Shown here: piece by piece, positions 11,207-21,195 of the stretch
Layout of the letters: every line of letters begins with the position of its first letter
Numbering within the stretch: the first letter of the stretch is position 1
Assembly: GCA_001430745.1 (NCBI GenBank)
Contig: KQ482051.1
Span: forward strand, 319,411-366,662
DNA from: Auxenochlorella pyrenoidosa
Lineage: Eukaryota > Chlorophyta > Trebouxiophyceae > Chlorellales > Chlorellaceae
Length of the DNA stretch: 47,252 nt
Reading direction: 5' to 3'
Notes under the pieces: model-generated
Database searches by the model: none
The model's input: only the letters and a program-made list of their open reading frames with translations
What the model was told of the DNA's origin: nothing
Made by a program: the position numbers and the translations under genes

Positions 11207-14200
11207 CTACCGATCGCGCTGCCGCTGCCGCTGCGCCTGCTGCTCGCGCCACCACAGCGGCGCCTCCTCCCCGCCCTGCCGCTGCTGCTGCTGCTGCCGG
11301 CCCTGGCCCAGCGGCGCCTGCCGGTCGCGCTCCCGCCGCCGCAGGCGTGCCTCGAAGTCTGCAGCCTCCAGGTCGGCGGGCTGCTGGTCCAGAGGGCGGT
11401 CGCTGCGATACACCACCTCCCTGCATGGGCAGGCGGGCGGGGGGGGGGGGGGGTCGCAGCGCAGGCAAGGGCAGGCGGGGGAGGGAGTTGCGGCGCGGCT
11501 GGGCAGAGGCAAACGGGCGCTTGAGCCAGCGCTGCATGGGGCAGGCAGCCAGGGGTCGCACACCCAGCTGCAAGCAGCGCGTGCAGGGCCTGGGCAAGGC
11601 TTCGACCTTGCCCCACCCCGGCAGGTCTGGCCACAGTGCATGCCTGCTGCACCCGACGCGCCCTGGCACGCAGCCCTGCGGCCCCGGTGCTGCCGCTGAC
11701 CTGTCGGTGACGACGCGCTGCCGCGCCTGCTGCGCCGCCCCCGCCAGCTTGGACTGCAGCGTCGTGTCCGGCTTGGCCAGCAGCGCCAGCGCCTGCTTGC
11801 GCGCCTCGTTGCGCTCCTCGATGGCGGCGTTGCGCCCCGCGTTCAGCAGGGAGCGGACAAAGGGGATGGCGAAGAAGGCGGCGGCATAGGCCTGCGGGGG
11901 GCCGGCGCATGGATGTTGAGGGTGGTGGGGGGGGCCGGGCGGGTCTTGCGCCCACAGCAAGGGGCAGCAAACTCTCGTTGCAAGTGCACGAGGGCAGCTG
12001 CCAGCGTCCCTGACAGTCCGCAGCCCGCCCCAGCTGCCCCGACTGCGGCAGGAGGGCAGTTAGCAGCCAGGCGCCCCGCGCACCTGCAGGAAGGGCATGG
12101 CGCCCACCACCCACAGCATGCCGTTGCGCGCCAGCGCCAGCTTGTTCATCGGGTCGCCCAGCATGACGCTGAGCGCCACCACCCCCACCAGGTTGAGGGC
12201 GCCCAGCGCCACCGCCCCCAGCTTCTGCCCCGCGCTCGCCGCCGTCAGCTGCCAGCGCTGCTCGTAGGCGGCCGCCTTGGGCGGGGCTGCCCGCTGGGTG
12301 GCCTGCACGGGAACAACAAGCGTGCAGCGCGCACAAGTCGAGACAGCTGGAGGGACAGCAAAACGCAGCGGCGCGGGCACCACCAACGGCCAGGTACATT
12401 CTTCGCCATTCCATTTCCTGCTGATGTCATGACCCGCAGCCTCTTCGCCCCAGGCCCTGCACCCCGCGGCCCCCACCTTGGCCGTGGCCTGCAGCTCTGG
12501 GAAGGTGTACACAATGTTGCCCGCAGCGTCCACCTGGTGGCGGGGGGGGCAGAAGAGGAGAAGGGGGGGGGGGACCAAGTGAGTTTTCGCAGGGGCGAGG
12601 AGGGCGAGCGCGGGGCCAGGGGCGGCCCTGCGAGTTGGGGCGCATATGGGCCGCTGCTGCCTCTGCGCCGGCACACCTGCGGTGAGCCGTTGAAGCGCGC
12701 CAGCACCGGCAACATGTACGATTCGTTCACTGCAGGGGGGGGGGTCCACCCAGGCATGGCAAGGTCCATCAGGGGCGGAACGAGCACAGGCGCTGGGCAG
12801 GGTGAGGGGCACCAGCCGCAGGGAGTGCCCTCGCCTGCCTGGCATGCCCAGCACGGCAGCCAGGGTGCCCAGCCAGCGCACATCCTCCGCCCGGCAGCGC
12901 CCAGCAGCAGGCAGAGCCCGCCCAGCCCTGCCCCGCCCCACCTGTGACGCGTCCGCGGTCTGCGGCCAGCTCCCCGGGCCTCAGGTCCAGGAAGGGGGCC
13001 AGCTCCTCGGCCACCACGGTGCCGCCGCGCGCTTGGATGTAGCGCCCCACCTGCAGATGCGCGGGGCAGGGGCCCACGGGCAGAGCGTCGGCATGGCGGC
13101 GGCTGGCGCGGGTGGGGCCACGCTGCTTGGTGGGCTGCCAGCTGATGCCAGCGTCCCAGTCGGATGCCTGTGGCGCATGCACTGGCGGCGCCCTGGTGCG
13201 CTCAGGGAGCTGCGGACGGCGTCATGCCGTCCCGCCCCGAGCGCAGCTGCTGGGCGCATCCATGCCGAGCAGCTGCCGCTGGCAGCAGCGGCAGCGGCTG
13301 CCACTCACCGCCTGCCAACGCTTGCGGTCATAGTCGGCATTGGGGTCGCCGTCGCCAAACACCCAGCTGCAACGGGGGGGGGGTGGGGGGCTTGAGGTCG
13401 ACCTCTGCCGCCAGCGTTCCACGTTTTGCCCAGCCAAGCACCGAGGATGGCCGCGGCAAAGCTCGCAGTTCTTTGGTGCTGGTGCTGCGTTCCTGCGCTT
13501 CTGGGCGCCTGGCGCGCCAGTGTGCCCAAACCCTGGCAGGCACTCCCTCGTAGCCCTCGCCGCCGCCCCCCACCCACCTGAAGATGGCCTCCAGGAAGTT
13601 CATGCCGCCCCTCTCCTGCAGGCGCTCCTGGCGGTGGCGGTAGTACCTGCACCGGCAGAGGGGCGCCACCGCAGGCCGTCTCACCCACCCGCAAGCCATG
13701 CAGCGCAGGAGGAGGGCCGTGCACTGCGGGGTGCGGGGCCGCGCGGCAGGCGCACTTGGCTGCCCAGCCCTCCTCCCCCTCCAACCCCCCCATGCAGCGC
13801 GGCACGCACCAGGGGTCCCAGTACCACAGCAGGTCTGAGAGGTTTAAGTAGAAGCGGAAGCTGCTGCCGCTGCTGTAGTAGGCGCCGCCGCTGCTGCGCT
13901 GCCGGTCGTTGCGGTTGTCGCCGCTGCGCGCAGGGGGAAGGGGGGGGGGGGGGGGCCGGGGCCAGCTAAGGATGGTGACAGTGACGGCACACCGTGTGCT
14001 CAGGCGACAAAGCCTGCTGGTGCGGGGACGCGCGCTAGACGCCGTCGCTGCCGCCAGCAGAAGCACACGCGAAGAGACAAGCAGGCGCTTGGGCTGTGTG
14101 CCTGTGGCTGCGCTGTCGCGGAGCAGCCGAGGAGGACAACCAGGCGCACCTGCTGGCCAGCACCGCGATGGCCGCAAACACGACCGCCACCGAGGCAATC

Positions 14201-15194
14201 AGCGCGGTGCCAAACGCCACGCGCGCCAGGTACTCAGCGCCCGTCTTGATGGCTGCACGTCCAAAGGGGGGGTGGGGCAGTGGGCAGCGGGCAGCGGGCG
14301 GAGCGGCGCGCGCGGGAAGCGCAGGGCCATCCTGCGCGCAGAGCGTGAGCCCCCACTTCAGCTTAATGGTCGCGCAGAGTCACAAAGCCCCGGGTTCGGC
14401 CCACCGCCAATGACAGACGGGGCGCAGGCGCTGGGGTGGGCACGCCCCCCTGCCGGCTGCGTGTGCCCGGCCCCCCTGGCGCACCCTTGGCGGCAGGCTC
14501 CAGGCGCAGCAGCAGCGACTTGGAGCGGATGGTGTCCTGGAAGCCGCGGGGGAACACCCACACAATCTCGCCGTCCTCCGCCACCTGCGCCGCCGGCCCC
14601 GGCAACGGCAGAGTGAGGTGAGCAGCGGCGGCGGTGCGGGGCAGCAGTGGCGGGCGCAGAGGAGGGGGCGTGGTGCCGGCAAGCAGACCAGGCATAAGAG
14701 GCACGATGCAAGGCCGAGGCGCTGTAGTGCGCCAGTGGTGCCCCCCCATCAGCAGAGCGCACCTGCAGCGTGGCCTGGCTGTCTGCTGCCAGCGCGCGCA
14801 CCGCCTCCTCAGCCTGGTCCAGCCGCAGGCCGGCGGTGGAGGCGACGTCGCCAATGGTGACGCGCCCGCCCCGCAGCTCAATGGCTTTCTCTGCACGCTG
14901 TCGCACGTCCGTGTCGAGCCGCGGCGTCAGCAGCTCGCTCTTGCCGGGTACGGCATCCAGCAGCTCGACCGCGCCACGAGGCAGCGCGGCTGCTGGCAAC
15001 GGCAGACGAGGAGGCGGCGGCCGCCGCCGGGGCGACTCCATGCCTCCGCGGAGCACATGATCCGGCCGCGACAGGAAGGAGCGAGGAGTGCAGGGTGCCA
15101 GACAGCGTGCTGAGACGCCAAGACAGCGGGAGAGGCGCGGCCTGGCAGCGGGCAGTGCTGCTGGCCACACAACACTTCTGGAGAGCGCTACCAT
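11207..15194 (-). CDS. Plastid membrane protein of the At5g03900 family
   Basis: Conserved in the plant lineage and annotated in Arabidopsis as an uncharacterised chloroplast protein; molecular role unknown. Twelve exons join in phase to about 572 residues: 15194-14763, 14584-14485, 14252-14150, 13923-13810, 13646-13578, 13366-13309, 13050-12942, 12729-12677, 12533-12477, 12302-12084, 11891-11701, 11420-11207. Residues 1 to about 50 are rich in Arg, Ser and Ala with few acids, as in a plastid transit peptide, so the upstream ATG at 15194 is preferred over an internal one. Two similar winged-helix-like modules follow (GGRVTIGDVASTAGL ... GEIVWVFPRGF, and RGGTVVAEELAPFLDL ... GNIVYTFPEL). Family blocks include a YWDP box, GMNFLEAIF and WVFGDGDPNADYD. 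Membrane segments are predicted near residues 189-210, 394-413 and 426-450. The C terminus is Gln/Arg-rich and low complexity. Confidence 0.9.
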
Positions 15195-16260
15195 TTGATC
15201 TCAGAAGCTTTCGAGCCTTCGCCGAAAGCCTGGGCACCCCGAGGAGCAGGCAGGTGACGGACACGGTGAAGTCCCGTCCCAGGGACTCTTAGGGCCTGTC
15301 TCTATGCCACAGCGAGTGTAGAATCGCAAGAAGAGTGCTGATCGTAAAGAAAACTGGCCGGTGTGGGCCATCAAGCACCTCGCTCTTGGCGCGCCCAAGA
15401 CGCAGGGCGGAACCTGCCGGCGCATCCGTTGATCCTATCAGCCAGCCCATCTGTTTGGGCCAGCGGCAAGCCCTCTTGGACCTTTCACATCACACATCCA
15501 GCTGACAGCAGCGTGCCATATGAGGGGTATGGGAGGGAGAAACAGATGGGAAAGGCAACGAAGCGCGCAACGGGGAAATTGCTAGCAAAGATCTGAAGAA
15601 ATGTGGGGCGGGCCACGCCGGGGTGTTAGGCGGGCAGCACAGTGTGTTGCGGCAACGGTCCGCTCCCAGAGTCAGTGCTGATGGGGATTAGATGTTCCGA
15701 AAAGGGTGGGCGGAAAACATGGAGCGCCCGCAGCCCCCGGAGAAGAGGGCGCTCGCAAGGAATGTTAGATAGCAAAGGGACGAGGGCACGAGCTCTCCCC
15801 ACTGTGGGGGGGACTTGGGGAGGGGCCCGAAAGGCATGCGTGAGAGAGTGTGAGAGAGGAGTGCGTCAGTGCGGTGCAAGCGGTGCGCGGCCACACGGAG
15901 GGCGACGCGGACGTTGGCGTCAGCGTGGGTGCCGCCGCCAGCAGGCAGCAAGGAGCGACCAGACGTGCGAGCAGTCCCGGCACAGTGGAGAGGTCGGAGA
16001 GGGACGGCGGTGGTACACAACGGGTGGGGGCACGGGGAGTCAGGCTGCTGCAGCAGCGCGGCTGCTCCGGAGCGGACGCAGCACTTAGCGCGCAGGAGGG
16101 AGAGGCGCCCTCACTTGAGCACGTCCAGTTGGCAGGGTGTGAAGGATGGGAGCACAGACAGAGCGGCGGGGCAAATAGACATAGGGTGCCAGCACGAGCA
16201 GGGCGGCGGCAGGTTGGGGGCACGGCGCCAGCACAAGCGGTGCGGGCGCAGCCCCCCGGC
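15195..16260. other. Intergenic region, tandem minus-strand genes
   Basis: About 1.07 kb holding the 3' UTR of the ribonucleotide reductase gene (right) and the promoter of the At5g03900-like gene (left). I found no TGTAA on the minus strand here. Reading frames in this stretch lack introns, conserved motifs or codon bias, so no gene is called. Much of 15750-16250 is purine-rich on the plus strand. Confidence 0.5.
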
Positions 16261-19200
16261 TCAGAAGTCGGCCTCCAGGGTGAAGACGTGCTCGTAGTGG
16301 CGGGGGCCGCCCAGCGAGTTGACGCTCTGCATCACGCCCGCCCGCTGGTACTCGCCCACACGCCGCTCAAAGAAGTTGGTCTTGCCCCTGGGGGGGGGGG
16401 GGGGATGTGGGGGGCGGGGGGGCGAGAGTAAGCGTGAGCCAGAGGCAAGAGGCAGGCAAGCTGCGGCCGCCCCGCTTGGCCTGCAAAGCCGCACATCCAG
16501 TCCCGCACATCACAGGCAACATCTGCTGCCTTGCCGCGTGGCAACGTGCCGCGGCGCCCGCCGCGCATCCCGAAGAGGGCGCGCGGGTGGGGCGAGGGGG
16601 CACGGCTGCGCGGCAGGCGGGCGGCGCGGCGCGGCCCCCACTCACTGCAGCGAGATCATCTCCATCCAGTCAAAGGGGTTGGCCACCTCGTACTTCTTGG
16701 GGTGGCCCAGCGCCACCAGCAGGCGGTCGGCCACAAACTCAATGTACTGTGGGAGGGCGAGGGGTAGGCTGGCAGGATGGGAGCATGCAGTGGCGGCCAG
16801 CCACCACCAGCTCGTCGTCGTGCTCGCCGCCACGCTCCCACAGATTCCTGCTGCACACCGCCTGCAGCCCCGCAGCCTGCATCAGACCGGCCGGCAAGCC
16901 TCCCTGCCCTGCGCCAGCCCAGGCCCGCCCCTGCGCCCACCTGCGCCATGAGCTCCGCGTTCATGCCCACCAGCGCCACCGAGAGCGCGTTGCAGCAGAA
17001 CTCGCGCTCCAGGTCCACGGCCTCGCCCACAATCGCGTGCACCGTCTCGTCGGGCAGCCTGCCACAAGGGGGGGAAGGGGGGGGGCACACGGTGCGGGAG
17101 GTCCTCAGCAGCAGGCGGGGCGGTCTCGTGCGAGAAGATGGGGTCAGCTAGGGAGGTCGGCAGGCATAGGGGCGGGCAGCAAACTGGGCTGAACGCAGGC
17201 AGCGGCCGGCGCGTTGGCAGGGCTCTGTACTTCTTAGAGGGTATTTGATTGCATTCCCCAAGGGGCGGACCCCGTTCGGAGGATTGACAGATCAAGTGTC
17301 TCGTCCCTGCCCTCTGCCTCGGTGCGTGCAGCAGGCGGCAGCAGGCGCTGGGCGGCAGCAGGCAGGCTGCGCAGCCGGGTAGGGGCTGGCTGGGTGCAGG
17401 TGCGCTCAGTTGGAGAAGGGTAGAGGTATCCACCATGTGCGGAGTCGGATTGAACAGCAATTGAAGTTTGGGGATCATCCCAGCGCAGAGGAGGCGGCAT
17501 GCACGGATGCACCGCCAGGCAGCACGCAGCGTGGCACAGCAGCAGCAGAAGCATGGGACGAGGGCAGCACCGTCGCCACCGCCGGCGGTGGGCTCACCGG
17601 TGGCGCAGCAGCTCGTACAGGTGGCAGGCAAAGTCGGTGTGCAGGCCCTCGTCGCGGCTGATCATCTCGTTGGAGAAGGTGAGGCCTGCGGGGGAGGGGG
17701 GGGGGGGGCAGGGGGGCGGCGGCCTCAGCAGGCAGGCAGGCGAGCGGGCAGGCCAGGTAGACTGCATACGTCAGGCATAGCATGCCACGCCAAGTAGCAG
17801 GTCTCGAACCTGGGATCCCAGGCCTGACTAGGCGGCAGGAGGGGCGGCGACCCGGCCGTGCCGCACTAAAATGCGCACAGCACCCACCGGGCATGAGCTG
17901 GCGCTTCTTGAGCCAGAAGATGGCGCAGAAGGAGCCGGAGAAGTGGATGCCCTCCACGCACGCGTACGCCACCAGCCGCTCCGCAAAGCAGCTGCTGCTC
18001 TCAATCCACTTCATCGCCCAGGCCGCCTTCTTCTCTGCAGGCGGGGCGCGGCAGGGCGGGTCCAAGCGGCGCGTGAGGCTCGCAGCTGCGCTGGGCCTGG
18101 CGGTGGCCCGGGGGAGGTCCCATGTGCAGCAACAGGGCGGCGAGGCAGCCAGAGCAGGCGCGGGCGCCGGATACGGACGCAAGCGGGCGGGCGCGCGGCA
18201 CCGGCACTCACGGACGCAGGGGATGGTGTCCACGGCGTGGAAGAGCATGTCGCGCTGCACGCGGTCCGAGATGTACTGCTCCAGCAGCAGGCCGTACATC
18301 TCGCTGTGCACGCTCTCGATGGCCGACTGGAAGGCGTAAAAGGCGCGCGCCTCGGGGATCTGCACCTCTGCAGGGGCACGAAGGAGGAAGGGCGCAGGGG
18401 GGCGGCTGGTGAGGGGGGCTGAGCCGCGTTCCAGATGCAGGCCGTCATGAGGGCTGAGGGATGGAGGCAGCGGCAGGGGTGGCGGGGCGGGCAGAGGGCA
18501 TGCAGACACCAGGGCGGCGGGCATGGCGGCGGAGTGGGACACTGAGGCAGGGTGCAGCAGCGGGGGCGCCCTCATCATTGCAGAAAGAGTCTTCAGGCCA
18601 CGGGTTGGACTTCCCGCGATCAATAGATCTCCAAGGTAAAGTAGGGTTGTAATCCTCGGGCAGTGCAGGAGGGCACAGGCGTGCCAGGCGGCAGGCGGGC
18701 AGGCAGGCAGCAGGCAGGCGCAGCAGTGCACGGCTGGCAGCCTGGCAGGGGGGCAGCACACCAAACCAGGGAACCACACCTCACAAAGAGCGCCCGAAGA
18801 GAGGCGAAGCAGCAAAAACACGTGCGATAGGCGGTGGTGGTGGTGGTGTGTGTGTGGTGGGGGGGGGGGGGGGGCGTCACCCTGCATGAACCGCGTGGAC
18901 AGGTTCTCCAGCACAATGCCGTCAGATGCGGCAAAGAAGGCCAGCACCTGCGGATGAAGAGGGGGGCCGGGCACGCAAGGGGGCTGTGAGGAGGCCGGCC
19001 TGGTATGCACACTGAGAATGGCGGGCAGCGTGCGCCACTACTGGGAGCAACTGGGTGGTGCGGCAGCAAACCCTTAGCGTCCGGCGGCTGCCGGGGGGCT
19101 GCCGGGCGGGGCCGCTCACGTAGGAGATGAAGTGGCGCTCGTCCTCGGTCAGCTTGCGCCAGTCGCGCATGTCCTGGCTCAGGTCCACCTCCTCGGCCGT

Positions 19201-20108
19201 CCAGTAGCTCGCCTGCGCCTGCTTGTAGTACTCAAAGCAGCGGTCGTACCTGCAGGGGGGGGGGGCCGGCAGCGCGGCGGCGGTGGGTGGCTGGGTGGGA
19301 GAGTGGCATGAGGTGACACCCGGGCAGGGGGAGGGCATTGGGTCAAGCAGGTAATGTACAGCGGCGCTGGCGGTTTTGCCAGTTTCTCTGCAATGTGCCC
19401 CAGGCAACAGGACAGGGGCAGGATGTGAAAGCCGCAGAGGGGGGTCGGCAGGCTGGAGTGGCCAGCAGCGTGGGTCACGCAAATGTAAGGAGAGGGCCTG
19501 ATTATCAAGCACCTGCCAGCCTAGCATGGAAGATTAACAGGTGGCGGAAGCTTTTCCCCCGCACAGCCTGCCTGCAGTTCGCTGGCAAGACCTGAAAGAC
19601 CGGGCTTCCCGCCTTGTAGCATTCAAAGTGTGGCGGCAAAACCAGCCCTCGCTCACTTGACGGGCAGCAGGCAGAAACGCTCCGAGTTGGCCCGCAGGAT
19701 GGGCTCGTCCAAGTCGTGTGGTGCTAGCCGCCAGCTATCTGTCACTGCAGGCAGGTCGGCCGCGCTGCTGCCACGCACGGGCGACTCGCCGCCGCTGTCG
19801 GTGTCGGTGGGCAGCGACGGCGGAGCTGGGTGCTGCTGCTGCTGCTGCTGCTCTCGCTGCTGCGCCGAAGCTGCGATATCCGAGCCTTGTTGCCGAGCCG
19901 GGCTGGCCGACAAGGGCGAGCGGGGCGAGGCCGTGCGGTCCTCGTGGCCCACAGCGAGGCCGTCAAACTGTCGCTCAAGGGCCTTGGGAGAAGGCATCTC
20001 TCCTCTCTGGGGGCGCTCTGCCTCCAGAGGAGGAGTGTTGGGGGAGCAGGCCGCCATGCGGCATGCTGCTCCAGCCAGCTCTCTATCGAGGGGATTGCAA
20101 CCCTCCAT
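16261..20108 (-). CDS. RNR2: Ribonucleotide reductase small subunit (R2, class Ia)
   Basis: Small subunit that carries the diiron-tyrosyl radical used by the large subunit to reduce ribonucleotides to dNTPs in the cytosol, normally in S phase and after DNA damage. Nine exons join in phase to 461 residues: 20108-19657, 19249-19120, 18947-18881, 18367-18212, 18034-17888, 17685-17598, 17058-16941, 16746-16646, 16387-16261. All expected iron ligands are visible: D203 (ASDGIV), E234 and H237, E296 (VEGIHFSG), E330 and H333 (RDEGLHTDF). The radical tyrosine is Y241 in HSEMY. The protein ends FTLEADF, the tail that docks in the large subunit. About 140 N-terminal residues precede the conserved core; they are low complexity with a Gln run and many Ser-Pro sites. 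The start is uncertain: an in-frame ATG at 20168 would add 20 residues. Confidence 0.95.
17795..17822 (-). other. Pol III B-box-like element with adjoining palindrome in an RNR2 intron
   Basis: Inside the intron between RNR2 exons 5 and 6 the minus strand reads GGTTCGAGACC, close to the tRNA T-arm/B-box consensus. The 14-base perfect palindrome CCTGGGATCCCAGG overlaps it on the upstream side. I cannot find a matching A box or an acceptor stem, so this is not an intact tRNA. A tRNA-derived SINE remnant is the best guess. Confidence 0.35.
18861..18874. repeat. G homopolymer with adjacent GT repeat in an RNR2 intron
   Basis: A run of about 14 G preceded by GGTGGTGGTGTGTGTGTGG, just inside intron 3 of RNR2. 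It is one of a dozen homopolymers of 10 or more G or C in the window, nearly all intronic. Confidence 0.85.
19831..19858. repeat. CTG/CAG trinucleotide repeat in RNR2 exon 1
   Basis: Seven or so CTG units on the plus strand, read as CAG on the gene strand, coding for the Gln run in the N-terminal extension of the reductase small subunit. Confidence 0.9.
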
Positions 20109-21195
20109 CGGTGTGCTGGCTGTGGAAAAGGAAGGATGGTGACGGGGGAGGGCACAAGAGGGAGACATGGGCCCTGCCTTCCACCCAGCATGGCCTGGGA
20201 CAGCAGAGCCTCTGGCCTCCTACAGGCCTGCATGCATTGTCCCATGGACTCGTCGATGCCTGGTTGATATACAGCGACAGGCTACGACACCCTCGGAACC
20301 CTCGGCTGTCGGCGCTCTTTATGTTTTTTGTGCGCTGGCTGTGGTAGGCTGGAGTGGATTGTATGACGTATAGATGGGATAATCAAGCGTGAATTTGCAT
20401 GCCGTGAGGCCGCCGACTGGCTACACACGTCCCACTGCCACTTGCCGCCACCTGCCTGTGCCGCCAGTGAGCGGCTGTCTGCGGCTGCTCATCTTGCTGG
20501 GCATGGTGGCACAGTCGACTCCTATCCACATCGATGCACTCTAGGGCGGTAGATGCAGCCCAGCCCTCCGTTGCTGTGGCGGCACTTTGAGGGCATGCGC
20601 AGCGGCTTTGGGGACGAGCAGGAGTGGATTGCAGGAAGGTGCAGGTTTGCACGCAGTAGGGCAAGCACGTGCTCCTGTGCGACTGGACTTAAAGTGATCG
20701 TGTCTTAATTGATAACCCATAGCCCAAACTGGCAAGAGCAGGCGGAAATAATAATGAGGAATGAAGCAACTGTGCGTGATGCTGGCTTTTGAACTGGTGC
20801 TTGGCGTCATGGTGCCAGCAGCAGCAAGCGGCTTTGGCTAAGGTTGACAAAGAGACTGCGAGTCCTCGGGCGCATGAGCCTTCCGCGAGACTGCTCACGG
20901 TGTAGCAATCAGTTTGTATCAACCAGAAGAAGCAGAGCTGAGCACCTATGCCAGTGGTGTGCATGCTTCGTGAGCCCGCAGCATGTCGGCAGCAGCCACC
21001 CTGAAGCCAAGTCCCGCATGGCGTTTTCCTCCGAATTGATTGCCGTTTTGCCTGCTGTGGATGTTCCTCTGTAGGTGTGCCTGCTCACTGGCCCGAGCGA
21101 CCGCTGGCCAGCCGCTCTTTGTCCACAGCGCCCTCCCGCAGCCAGTTTCATCACCGATCATTCTGGGAAGCTTCACGGTATTGCGAAAGCCTGCC
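20109..21195. promoter_or_regulatory. Divergent upstream region shared by RNR2 and UVDE genes
   Basis: About 1.09 kb between the two start codons. It is less GC-rich than the flanking genes, especially 20690-20960. No conserved ORF, no TATA box and no exact E2F site (TTTSSCGC) was seen by eye. A frame upstream of the UVDE ATG is open to 21040 and could be 5' UTR or an alternative N terminus. Confidence 0.5.

Noticed and set aside
17781..17880. Intact tRNA gene
   Set aside because: Only a T-arm-like segment is present; no A box, anticodon arm or paired acceptor stem found by eye.
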